Shown here one piece after another: positions 53,342 to 60,830 of a stretch of DNA of 64,000 nucleotides. The stretch is from Chryseobacterium culicis (GTDB taxonomy: Bacteria > Bacteroidota > Bacteroidia > Flavobacteriales > Weeksellaceae). The stretch's first letter is position 1, and the number at the start of each line of letters is the position of its first letter. The translations under genes were made by a program, and so were the position numbers. The notes below the pieces were generated by a model. That model saw nothing but the letters and a program-made list of their open reading frames with translations. It was not told the origin of the DNA and searched no databases. The stretch is from positions 248,001 through 312,000 of the forward strand of contig NZ_FNWQ01000001.1 in NCBI RefSeq assembly GCF_900108365.1, given 5' to 3'.

Positions 53342-53642
53342 GGATATTAGTGTTTAATATTTAAGTTTCTTTCGTTGAATATGATGGTTTAAAGATAAGA
53401 AAAAGTCGAAAAGAATTTTCTAAAAAGCCTATTACTTCAATCATGTTCTGTAATCTACTACAGACCTAGCTATCCATTTAGGTAAGTGGTTGCATAAGGG
53501 GCGATACCCAGTTGATTAACGCACTACAGGCCTCTCCAAAGGGTGTTAAAGGGACTTTGTGAAGTGGCTTCAGTTAGCTTGGAAGAAATGGTAGATGGTT
53601 GTGATAGTGGCTGGAGAGGGTTGTAGAAGAGGGTAGGCTGCT
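53342..53642. other. Gene-free stretch before a plus-strand terminator
   Basis: About 300 bp with no ORF above 20 codons on either strand. Its base composition is less AT-rich than most spacers, and it ends in a strong plus-strand terminator at 53643-53677. A small RNA on the plus strand is possible, but I cannot name a family or fold it by eye. Confidence 0.3.
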
Positions 53643-53677
53643 ATCCGAAGTCTCCTGACTTCGGATTTTGTTTTTTT
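53643..53677 (+). terminator. Terminator-like hairpin, CCGAAGTC family
   Basis: ATCCGAAGTC-tcct-GACTTCGGAT perfect 10-bp stem followed by TTTTGTTTTTTT. The same core recurs at 53686 and 54244. Confidence 0.7.
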
Positions 53678-53742
53678 AATGCGCAAAGTCGGGAGACTTT
53701 GTGGAGCAGGGAAATGAAATTAGTGAAGTATTTATACCAATC

Positions 53743-54150
53743 TTATTTTTGAATTAGCTGCTCCAGTCTGGCCATCATTTCATCTTTTTCTTTCAGCATT
53801 CTTTCGTACAGCGCAATTTTTTCTTCGTGCAGTTGTAAAACCTTATCTATAGGATGAAATGAAGGATTATGATTTATACCATTAAGTATAGAACCATTAT
53901 CAAATGTGTTAGCAATAATATTTACTGCTTGTTCCTCATCCATATTCTCAATGGCTTCCACAGGAACTTTTAGAATCTGGGAAATCTTTTCTAAAATATC
54001 CTCTTCAATAGTTTCTTTCTGTTCCAAAAGCGAAATCTTCTTCTGGTTCCAGTCTTCACCAAGATCAAAAGCCAAAGCCTCCTGCTTGATGCCCAACATC
54101 TCCCGAAAACGCTTGATATTTCTCCCCTGATGTATTTTTTTGTTTTGCAT
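53743..54150 (-). CDS. XRE-family helix-turn-helix transcriptional regulator
   Basis: A 135-residue regulator. The N-terminal ~65 residues are a Cro/C1-type helix-turn-helix (GRNIKRFREMLGIKQEALAF, QKKISLLEQKETIEEDILEK, KISQILKVPVEAIE). The C-terminal ~60 residues are a charged coiled coil (PIDKVLQLHEEKIALYERML) likely used for dimerisation. Similar small XRE proteins in Flavobacteria are stand-alone and of unknown target. It lies between two copies of a CCGAAGTC-type hairpin and next to the groEL-tail cassettes, but no toxin or phage gene is adjacent. Confidence 0.88.
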   Translation of the reverse strand: MQNKKIHQGRNIKRFREMLGIKQEALAFDLGEDWNQKKISLLEQKETIEEDILEKISQILKVPVEAIENMDEEQAVNIIANTFDNGSILNGINHNPSFHPIDKVLQLHEEKIALYERMLKEKDEMMARLEQLIQK

Positions 54151-54243
54151 ATTTGTGTACGTTATAGAAACAAATATAAGTAAAAGTTGGGGGATAGGAA
54201 ATGGGAGAGTGAGGGTATTTTAGATGATGTGAGGATATAAAGA

Positions 54244-54272
54244 ATCCGAAGTGGGAGACTTCGGATTTTATT
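54244..54272 (+). terminator. Terminator-like hairpin, second CCGAAGTC copy
   Basis: AATCCGAAGT-N5-ACTTCGGATT with a T-run. Same core as 53643-53666, upstream of the regulator gene. It could end a plus-strand transcript or be a repeat. Confidence 0.6.
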
Positions 54273-54352
54273 TAAATATTCTAATAGTATGATCTAAAAG
54301 TTTATGCCACACGATGCAATTGTGCGGAAGCGGGGGACGATTTTCAAAAATA

Positions 54353-54871
54353 TCATTGATTAGCAAAAAGTATACTTATAATTTGTCTTTGATTATTATT
54401 TGTATTTGTTGTTGGCAGACATAAATCACAAAAATTAGAATCACATAAAAGAGTTTTATTTGTTATTCTTGAGTATATTTTAGGTTTCTTGTTTGCGGGC
54501 GAAAAAAAAGAATTATGCCTGAAAAATGGGTAAGCTCTTGAATCTAATGAACAGATTAGTTTACATTTAGAAACTCTCAGGAGAGCTACTAAGTGTTGAT
54601 CATCGAAATCTATATGTTCTACAATTTTAGAAATATGATCTTCTTCTTCATCTACTAAATTATTTGAAATGTAAATTGCTTTACCTATTTTTCTTAATTC
54701 TCCAAATAACTTTGAATATTTAAAATTCTCTTTTATATATTTTGTTCCACCATATATTATTTTCCCTTTTCCCTCAAATATCCATTCTTTTACAGGCTTA
54801 AATTCTTCATGATTTGCATTTGAAGAATCAAATACACATTTCATTACATTGGTATCTATTATTATACACAT
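54353..54871 (-). CDS. PIN-like domain protein paired with an AAA ATPase
   Basis: A 172-residue protein. The start MCIIIDTNVMKCVFD has the DTN opening of PIN ribonuclease folds, and IDFDDQHLVALLRVSKCKLI followed by CSLDSRAYP gives the downstream acidic cluster (DD and D), so three to four acidic residues for metal are present. A paired Cys motif (SNFCDLCLP) lies near residue 150. It begins 2 nt after the stop of the AAA ATPase upstream, so the two are one translational unit. Together they resemble ATPase plus nuclease defence or toxin-like modules, but no exact family is recognised. Confidence 0.6.
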   Translation of the reverse strand: MCIIIDTNVMKCVFDSSNANHEEFKPVKEWIFEGKGKIIYGGTKYIKENFKYSKLFGELRKIGKAIYISNNLVDEEEDHISKIVEHIDFDDQHLVALLRVSKCKLICSLDSRAYPFFRHNSFFSPANKKPKIYSRITNKTLLCDSNFCDLCLPTTNTNNNQRQIISILFANQ

Positions 54872-54873
54872 AA

Positions 54874-56178
54874 TTAAATAGCTAATAAGTCAATTTGCTC
54901 TCTTACAAAAAAATCTCTAAATTCACTTGGTTGATTATCACTGAGTGTTCCATCATTATTAATTGGAATACAGAATAAATTATTCTTTCCATCTTTTTTA
55001 TGGAAGAAAACGATTTGACTTTGAATGTCTTTAATTTCTTCTTTGTTTTGAGTTTTATTTAATTTCAACCTAAATCTATCTATAGTAAAATCACTATGTG
55101 TTTCGATTATGAAATTTTTCTTCTCTTTTGTTGCTGATTTTAAAATAAAATCGCCAAATGCAGCTTGTCCTCTAGGATGTAGATGGATTTCGGGTTGTTG
55201 AATGGCAAACCAAGTCCCATCTTGTCTAGCAATAATTTCTATTATAATAGGTAAGACTTGAGATACTCCATATCCTACATTTGTAATTTTTAATTTGTTA
55301 CTATTTAATACTATTTCTAGTTCAAATGGAGATGTTTGTTCTTTTCCTAAAGGGATTATATTTATTTTTTCAAATAAGCCACTATCTGCTCCAAATCTTT
55401 GGATGATATTATTATAGTGGTTTTTTTCATTAGAATTTTCTAGTAATTTCTTTAAAAGATATGGAGCGTGAGCACCGTCTGGGTTAAAATTTAGCTTATG
55501 TAAATCATATGTTCTTTTTGGCTCAGTTCTTATTGGGGCTAACCATGCAACATCTTTTAAAAAGTTTGGTAGTTCTAAGGAATATTTTGTTTTTCTTTTT
55601 ACTCTAGTAATTTCTGCGACTATTGATTGGATATATAAAATTAGAGCACCTTTAAACAAGAATGATTCGTCCTCTTCACTTTTTAAAAATTTCTTCTTTG
55701 ATAATGTATTTTTTTCAACCCAAATTTTAAAATATTTAACTTTATTTAATTCAGTTATATTTGAAATATTAACTTCTTGATATCTATATTTTATATATTC
55801 ATCTTCAACTATTGCCTGTATATTATAATCATTAATTATTAAAGATATTTCTTTTAGAAAAGGGATGCCTTCTTTTTCAATAAATTTTAATTTAACTGCA
55901 CTAATATTAGATTTTTTATCAGATTCATTTCCCAAAATGGCAATTTCAAAATATTTTTTGTTAGAGGAGATATTGGCAATTTCTTTATAATACCCTAAAT
56001 CAGCTTCATCAGATGAAAATAATTGATTAAACCAAAACCTTTGATCCGAAAGAACTTTAATCAACTTTAATACTGATGTTTTCCCTGAGCTATTCTCTCC
56101 AACAAAAAAGTTTACATTATTTAATGGTAAAAAGGTTTTATTAAAGCCCTTAAAATTATCAAAGTATATTACAGGCAT
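54874..56178 (-). CDS. AAA15/AAA21-type ABC-like ATPase, defence-type
   Basis: A 434-residue SMC/ABC-like ATPase (AAA15/AAA21, OLD-like head). Walker A is FVGENSSGKTSVLKLI near residues 25-40, preceded by NNVNFF. A conserved WLAPIRTEPKRTY lies near 215, the signature-like region is GYGVSQVLPIIIEI, and Walker B with the following His is FAIQQPEIHLHPRGQAAFGD. The H-loop is FIIETHSDF. The coupled partner gene is PIN-like, so a two-gene ATPase plus nuclease system for phage defence is the simplest reading (inference). There is no TOPRIM domain as in OLD. Notably AT-rich. Confidence 0.82.
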   Translation of the reverse strand: MPVIYFDNFKGFNKTFLPLNNVNFFVGENSSGKTSVLKLIKVLSDQRFWFNQLFSSDEADLGYYKEIANISSNKKYFEIAILGNESDKKSNISAVKLKFIEKEGIPFLKEISLIINDYNIQAIVEDEYIKYRYQEVNISNITELNKVKYFKIWVEKNTLSKKKFLKSEEDESFLFKGALILYIQSIVAEITRVKRKTKYSLELPNFLKDVAWLAPIRTEPKRTYDLHKLNFNPDGAHAPYLLKKLLENSNEKNHYNNIIQRFGADSGLFEKINIIPLGKEQTSPFELEIVLNSNKLKITNVGYGVSQVLPIIIEIIARQDGTWFAIQQPEIHLHPRGQAAFGDFILKSATKEKKNFIIETHSDFTIDRFRLKLNKTQNKEEIKDIQSQIVFFHKKDGKNNLFCIPINNDGTLSDNQPSEFRDFFVREQIDLLAI

Positions 56179-56347
56179 ATTGTATTTTTTTTGAATTGTA
56201 CATAATTAAAAGTTTTTATGATTTTCTAAATTAATGAAAAGTAAAACAATAGAAGAAGATTCTGATATGGTTGTAATTTTTAAAAAAAATATTGTTTTGC
56301 TAAATTATAATATTAGTATAATATCTCCTTACGGGAAACCATAATAC

Positions 56348-56377
56348 AAAAGTCCGCCCCATAAAGTAGAACGGTTA
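56348..56377 (-). terminator. groEL-type terminator copy A
   Basis: AACCGTTCTAC ... GGGGCGGACTTTTG on the minus strand. Same core as the real groEL terminator but with several substitutions; the stem now relies on G-U pairs. The conserved TATGGTTTCCCG follows, as after the real one. Confidence 0.65.
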
Positions 56378-56404
56378 GTATATTAATTGTCTTAGCTTAC
56401 GCTG

Positions 56405-56587
56405 TTACATCATTCCTGGCATTCCATCACCCATTGGCATAGCTGGTTCGTCTTTTTTCACTTCAGTGATTACACATTCAGTGGTAAGAAGCATTCCAGA
56501 TACAGAAGCTACATTTTTAAGGGCGGCTCTTGTTACTTTAGTTGGAACAGTGATTGCTGCTTCAAGCATGTGAATATACTTGTTTGT
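56405..56587 (-). pseudogene. groEL 3'-end fragment, copy A
   Basis: Encodes the last ~57 residues of GroEL (from YIHMLEAA to MPGMM) with its own stop at the right place. Counting by eye, 48 of 57 residues match the true GroEL tail; changes include D-to-V, E-to-K and G-to-D. It keeps the KKDEPAMP ending of the resident groEL. The fragment is followed (minus sense) by a degraded terminator. It has no promoter or start of its own; an in-frame ATG at 56623 lies inside the AAA ATPase gene and is accidental. Confidence 0.9.
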
Positions 56588-56591
56588 ACCA

Positions 56592-57968
56592 TTAGACAGG
56601 AGATGGTTGTTGACAAAGTTCAATAAGTAATTTTATAGATGTTTCTATTTCTTCCTCTGAATAACTATGAATTTGATCAGGATGATCAATACAATTTCTA
56701 ATATATGTTGAAAGACTATTATAAGTTGTAGTTCCTCTGGAATGATTATATGTATATACTTTTTGATGTTCAGCTGTATTATAAAATTGAGTTTGATTTA
56801 TAATATATTCATCAGTATCTTTTACTTTAAGTAACCGAAATTTTTCTTGTAGATACCCATAGAGTTCAATATGGTAGTCTGTGGAAATTATATTGAAAGC
56901 GAGATAATTTGTTTCCGCATTGGTGATAGAGGGTAAGACAGAAGGTGCGTTTATTTTTTTTGATTCTATTGTACCTTGCTTGTCTTCTAATATTATTACA
57001 ATGTGATTTTCTTTTTTAGTTAGGGCACTGTTTAAAACATGTTCAGAGTGTGTAGAAAAGAACATCTGTGAACTCAAAATGCCATTTATTGTAAATAAAT
57101 TTTCGTAATATTTTAAAATATTCTTTTGCCATTTCGGATGCATACTTAGTTCCGGCTCATCAATAAATATTATTGCCTTATCTAAATTTTTTATATTTCG
57201 TAATAAATAAGAACCTCTAAATACAATTTGTTTTTCCCCAGTACTTAAATTATCAATTGGTATTAAATGCTCATTCTTTTTGAAAAATATTGTTTTTTCA
57301 CCTTTAAAATCTTCAACTTTTTCATAGGTCATTTTTGGAAAAAAACTATTAAACGCATTAGAAAATCTAAAAGACTTTGAATTTGGATAGAAATCTCTCC
57401 AATAATCTAATGGAGGATTATCTCCCTGATTTTTGTTTAATATAGTATAGTCTCCATTGTCTTGGTTATCAATGTCTACTAAAAGTTGCTTTATAGCTGT
57501 GAAATTTTCTTCTTGATCATTATCAAATTTTTCTAGATCAAGTTGCTTAACTGTTGTTGATGTAATTTTTTCTGTTCTAAAATCTGCTCTAGCTTTTGAG
57601 AACACTGCCCCATTATAACTTATAGTAAGGGGATTTTCATCAGATTCTTTAACACCAATACCTGGATAGATCGTAGAACTGTTTTCACCATCAATAATAT
57701 TATAATAAATGAACTTTGGGTGTTGCTGGACTGTGGGTTGAATCGCTTTTAATATTTTACCATTTGTTTCATATTCAATAAATTCAAAAAACTCAAATGA
57801 ACCAAAATTTATAAATGTTGAAATTGATTCAATAATAGATGTTTTGCCAACTCCATTTTCTCCTGCGAGAATAATGCCGTCAAAAGGTGTGTTATCTTCT
57901 CTTAAGAAGTCCAATTCAAGGTTTCCTAATATTGGATGATCTTTCCATTTTACTTTACGAATTTTCAT
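56592..57968 (-). CDS. AAA15/AAA21-type ABC-like ATPase with C-terminal RNxxxH motif
   Basis: A 458-residue ATPase. Walker A is [15 protein letters not shown] near residues 32-46. The signature is [14 protein letters not shown] near 245, Walker B with acidic pair is [17 protein letters not shown] near 270, and the H-loop is [11 protein letters not shown]. The last ~60 residues ([20 protein letters not shown]) hold an RNxxxH pattern like HEPN ribonucleases, so a fused ATPase plus HEPN effector is possible. AT-rich compared with the housekeeping genes. The stop lies only ~5 bp from the start of groEL tail copy A, showing the junction of the insertion. Confidence 0.82.
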   Translation of the reverse strand: MKIRKVKWKDHPILGNLELDFLREDNTPFDGIILAGENGVGKTSIIESISTFINFGSFEFFEFIEYETNGKILKAIQPTVQQHPKFIYYNIIDGENSSTIYPGIGVKESDENPLTISYNGAVFSKARADFRTEKITSTTVKQLDLEKFDNDQEENFTAIKQLLVDIDNQDNGDYTILNKNQGDNPPLDYWRDFYPNSKSFRFSNAFNSFFPKMTYEKVEDFKGEKTIFFKKNEHLIPIDNLSTGEKQIVFRGSYLLRNIKNLDKAIIFIDEPELSMHPKWQKNILKYYENLFTINGILSSQMFFSTHSEHVLNSALTKKENHIVIILEDKQGTIESKKINAPSVLPSITNAETNYLAFNIISTDYHIELYGYLQEKFRLLKVKDTDEYIINQTQFYNTAEHQKVYTYNHSRGTTTYNSLSTYIRNCIDHPDQIHSYSEEEIETSIKLLIELCQQPSPV

Positions 57969-58081
57969 TATTGTGATATTAATAGTTTTATTTTGAAATT
58001 ATTATTTATTTTCCTGTGTGTTTAAACAAGTACCAAGATAATATATATAGACAATATTTCTCTACGGGAAACCATAATATC

Positions 58082-58110
58082 AAAAAGCCACCTTACAAAG
58101 TAGAACGGTT
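58082..58110 (-). terminator. groEL-type terminator copy B
   Basis: AACCGTTCTACTTTG ... GGTGGCTTTTTG on the minus strand, a degraded copy with weak G-U pairs. TATGGTTTCCCG follows, as in the true one. Confidence 0.55.
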
Positions 58111-58140
58111 AGTATATTAAATTGTCTTAGCTACAAGCTA

Positions 58141-58279
58141 CTACATCATTTTTGGCATTCCACGACTTATTAACATAGCTGGTTCAGCGCTCTTTACTTC
58201 AGTGATCACATATTCAGTGGTAAGAAGCATTCCAGATACAGAAGCTGCATTTTCAAGAATAATTCTTGTTGCTTTAGTG
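58141..58279 (-). pseudogene. groEL 3'-end fragment, copy B
   Basis: Encodes a decayed GroEL tail: [26 protein letters not shown] and GMPKMM, ending at a stop aligned with groEL's. Several changes (P-to-K near the end, GGG lost) show decay. The KSAEPAMP variant replaces KKDEPAMP, as in copy C but not in the resident groEL. The homology stops at ~58279, just after the TM-protein gene stop at 58304. Confidence 0.85.
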
Positions 58280-58303
58280 GAAAAAATTTTGATAAAAGAA
58301 ATT

Positions 58304-58918
58304 TTAATCCCGTTCCATTATCCGATACCAATTTTTTTCTAATTTCCAATTATAGTCGGGTTTTGCTTTTATTTGTTCTTCATATTGTTTTTGTGTCTCA
58401 TTATCGTTTGTAAATATAAAATAAGTTTGTGGTGATTCGAAAAAGCCCCGAGAAATCCAAAATTTGATAGTTTTTGTACCTTCTGCTTTATTTTGACAAA
58501 TCCAGATGTCGTTTCCACCATTTGAAATAATTGGGAAGTCAAATGAAAGTTTGCAAATGCCATTATTCATTGGTGTATTGGGTTTCAATTTTTCTGACAT
58601 AACATCTTTCACTATTTGATTTCGCTTATTGTAAGAAATGTACCAGTCAATTTTTTCAATAATTAAGTTCGGGATTTTGTTGAAATTGTAAAACGTTAGA
58701 ACAAATAAAATTAATGTTACTGAAAGATTTATTATTCTGTTTACCTTTATATTTTTCTTTTCTTTGATTAATTTTATTACTTGTCTTACTGTTAAAATTA
58801 GCAAGATTATACACACTAAAAGCCAAGAAAATGGTTGGATAAAATAGGGAAGATAAAAGTAGTCTGCAAAAGTAAAAATTAACCAGATTATTACCATAAT
58901 TGCTGTTTTTCTTGTCAT
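58304..58918 (-). CDS. Hypothetical membrane protein (cassette cargo)
   Basis: A 204-residue protein with two hydrophobic segments at ~5-45 (AIMVIIWLIFTFADYFYLPY and WLLVCIILLILTV) and one at ~63-80 (LSVTLILFVLTFYNF), then a periplasmic or extracellular C-terminal ~120 residues with two Cys (ICKLSF and WICQNK) that could form a disulfide. No domain recognised. It sits between groEL tail copy B and terminator copy D, with the same strand as groEL. AT-rich. May be a cargo gene of unknown role. Confidence 0.7.
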   Translation of the reverse strand: MTRKTAIMVIIWLIFTFADYFYLPYFIQPFSWLLVCIILLILTVRQVIKLIKEKKNIKVNRIINLSVTLILFVLTFYNFNKIPNLIIEKIDWYISYNKRNQIVKDVMSEKLKPNTPMNNGICKLSFDFPIISNGGNDIWICQNKAEGTKTIKFWISRGFFESPQTYFIFTNDNETQKQYEEQIKAKPDYNWKLEKNWYRIMERD

Positions 58919-59042
58919 TCAGTTCTTATTAAATTTACATTACTTTATTGGATTGTTCTACCCTCCAAATTTGTGAATTGTTCCAAACCTGCAATTATAA
59001 ATAAATTTTCAAGTAAAAGCTTATTGAATCTATTATAAAAAC

Positions 59043-59072
59043 AAAAAACCGACCCGCAAAAGCAGAGCGGTT
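59043..59072 (-). terminator. groEL-type terminator copy D
   Basis: AACCGCTCTGCTTTTGCGGG then TCGGTTTTTTG on the minus strand, T-run intact. The sequence between it and the phosphotransferase stop codon (ending GGTCATCGAACG-like in minus sense) parallels the spacer between the real terminator and the groEL stop. No groEL coding remains here. Confidence 0.8.
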
Positions 59073-59102
59073 AGTATATTAATCTGTATCGTTCGATGAC
59101 CA

Positions 59103-60095
59103 TTATTCAATTTCAATATTGTTGTATGCTATCCAGCGTTTTAAATTTCCAACCATTCTTTTTAAATGATCTTCATTGAGGAAAATATTCGTCCAATAGT
59201 CAAATCTGTCGCATTGTACACTGATGTAGTAGATCATAATGGCTAAACAGGCGAAGGGTAAAAACTGCTTTTCTTCGTTGCTGATCTGAGTAACTGTTTC
59301 GTAACCCTTCAAAAAGCTTTCTGCTTTTTCTTGATATTCTTCTTCGTTTAAATGAGTGGCAAGTAACTGGAACATAAAATAAGAAATGTCAAAACATAGA
59401 TACCCGTTACCACAGAAATCAAAGTCAAAAAATGTTATTCCCTTTTCATCATCAATGTGTAAGTTATCAAACCAAACGTCCAGATGAACACTCCCATGTC
59501 TCAGTTTCAATAGGTCGGTATTTTGGATTTTCAGCGTTAAAAAAGCAGAGAGTTTTTCTAAAAATTCAATTTCGCTGATGTTTTTATGAAAGAATTCTTT
59601 TATCCTGGCAACAGGTTTTATAAGCAGGTTATCAGTATTGTAAGACATCCTTTCCAGTTGAAAACCTTCAGTGGATTGATGTACTTTGGCCAATGCCTGC
59701 CCAATCATAAAACTGGTTTGAGATGAGAATTTTGCGGTCTTTGTTCCTTTGGCATATGAAAACAAAACTCCAAATCTTTTTCCTTCCGGTGCTTCGATTT
59801 CCTGAATGTACTCGTTTGATTTGTCTTTTATTGGATAAGCAACTTGCCGGTTATTTTTTTTTAAATGAAGTAAAAGTTTTAGCTCTTCATTAATTTGTGA
59901 TTTTGTCCGCCAATCACAAGTATAAACTCTAAAAACATATTTGTCTTCATTGTCGTGAACAATGTATAAATGGTTCATGGCAAGCCGAAATATGCTGCAT
60001 TCGGTTCTGTTACTTAGTCCATATTGTTGTTGGATAAGTTTTCCGAGTGCGTTTGGGGAAAGCGTGCTATTTATTGTGGGAAATTTCTCTGGCAT
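59103..60095 (-). CDS. Aminoglycoside/homoserine-kinase-type phosphotransferase
   Basis: A 330-residue APH/ChoK-like kinase. The N-lobe carries YVFRVYTCD as the lysine-position strand (Arg instead of a clear Lys). The catalytic loop is HGSVHLDVWFDN (Brenner-like, with the Asp in HLD), and the metal-binding motif is FFDFDFCGNG. Relatives include aminoglycoside kinases, homoserine kinase II and Ser/Thr kinases of the RIO-like HipA-less group; the substrate cannot be told. The ORF starts MMP, and the second Met is used. The stop codon sits exactly where groEL's stop would lie relative to terminator copy D. Confidence 0.85.
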   Translation of the reverse strand: MPEKFPTINSTLSPNALGKLIQQQYGLSNRTECSIFRLAMNHLYIVHDNEDKYVFRVYTCDWRTKSQINEELKLLLHLKKNNRQVAYPIKDKSNEYIQEIEAPEGKRFGVLFSYAKGTKTAKFSSQTSFMIGQALAKVHQSTEGFQLERMSYNTDNLLIKPVARIKEFFHKNISEIEFLEKLSAFLTLKIQNTDLLKLRHGSVHLDVWFDNLHIDDEKGITFFDFDFCGNGYLCFDISYFMFQLLATHLNEEEYQEKAESFLKGYETVTQISNEEKQFLPFACLAIMIYYISVQCDRFDYWTNIFLNEDHLKRMVGNLKRWIAYNNIEIE

Positions 60096-60157
60096 CAATT
60101 CTTCTTTATCTATGGTTGTTGTTAGTTTTATATGGATATTACGCCTACACTTGTTTT

Positions 60158-60469
60158 TTATAATCCAGCGCCTCCTACAATTTCCAGTTCTTGTCCTTTC
60201 GTTGGCTGTCCTTCTAATATTGGCATTGCTTTCATGATGAGCTCCCTTACCCCTTCAATTTTTAAAGAATTGTCATGATCGTCTTTACTCTCCCAAATTT
60301 CTGTAACATAAACAGAATTTGCATCATCCTTGTCATTACTAACTGCATACAGTTTACAACCTGTAGCCGTTGATACAAGTTGAGATGCTTGCAGTAAAAT
60401 CTCAGCAAGCTCCTCTTTATGTCCTGATTTTGCTGTTAGCTTTCCATGAAGTAAATATTTGTTTTCCAT
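60158..60469 (-). CDS. ABM-family putative quinol monooxygenase
   Basis: A 103-residue antibiotic-biosynthesis-monooxygenase (ABM, dimeric alpha+beta barrel) protein, with KYLLHGKLTAKSGHKEELAE, SQLVSTATGCKLYAVSNDKD and SVYVTEIWESKDDHDNSLK. These small proteins, such as YgiN, act on quinols or haem without cofactor. It precedes the phosphotransferase by 62 nt on the same strand. An ATG 11 codons upstream is possible; MENKYLLHGK matches the family start. Cargo of the groEL-tail cassettes. Confidence 0.85.
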   Translation of the reverse strand: MENKYLLHGKLTAKSGHKEELAEILLQASQLVSTATGCKLYAVSNDKDDANSVYVTEIWESKDDHDNSLKIEGVRELIMKAMPILEGQPTKGQELEIVGGAGL

Positions 60470-60543
60470 ATTTTCTGTAATTGTCTTTACAAATATATCC
60501 ATTTATGTAGCAATTTTGAATGGATTGCTTTTTAACAGTAAAC

Positions 60544-60572
60544 AAAAAACCGTCCTACAAAGTAGAACGATT
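60544..60572 (-). terminator. groEL-type terminator copy C
   Basis: AATCGTTCTACTTTGTAGGA then CGGTTTTTTG on the minus strand; stem and T-run preserved by compensating pairs. Confidence 0.75.
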
Positions 60573-60602
60573 AGTATATTAATTTGTCTTAGCGACACGC
60601 TA

Positions 60603-60790
60603 TTACATCATTCCTGACATTCCACCACCCATTGGCATAGCTGGTTCAGCGCTCTTCACTTCAGTGATAACACATTCAGTTGTTAAAAGCATTCCAGATA
60701 CAGAAGCTGCGTTTTCAAGGGCAACTCTTGTTACTTTAGTTGGGTCAATGATTTCTGCTTAAGGCATTTAAATATATTCGTCAGTTCTTG
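60603..60790 (-). pseudogene. groEL 3'-end fragment, copy C
   Basis: Longest tail fragment (~188 bp): [39 protein letters not shown] and [10 protein letters not shown], stop in the right place. The upstream part of the same stretch has two in-frame stop codons (EYI, stop, MP, stop). Ends KSAEPAMP like copy B. Homology to groEL stops near 60790, 40 bp from the HNH gene stop. Confidence 0.9.
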
Positions 60791-60830
60791 TAGTATATAT
60801 GAGTTTGAGTACATTGCACATTGAGATTGA

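Noticed and set aside
53342..54272. CRISPR-like array from the repeated AAGTCTCC hairpins
   Set aside because: Copies are palindromic, unequal in length and unevenly spaced; no spacers and no cas genes.
54300..54352. GC-richer patch with GCCACACGATGCAATTGTGC
   Set aside because: Short partial palindrome, no ORF of note and no clear match to a known element; it may be the outer end of the cassette region, but I cannot support it.
56405..56623. 72-codon open frame overlapping the AAA ATPase and a groEL-like tail
   Set aside because: It is a GroEL tail fragment read from an accidental ATG inside the ATPase gene; no promoter or N-terminal domain.
59103..60095. Aminoglycoside resistance gene
   Set aside because: APH-like fold is clear, but similar proteins phosphorylate many substrates and key substrate-site residues cannot be judged by eye.
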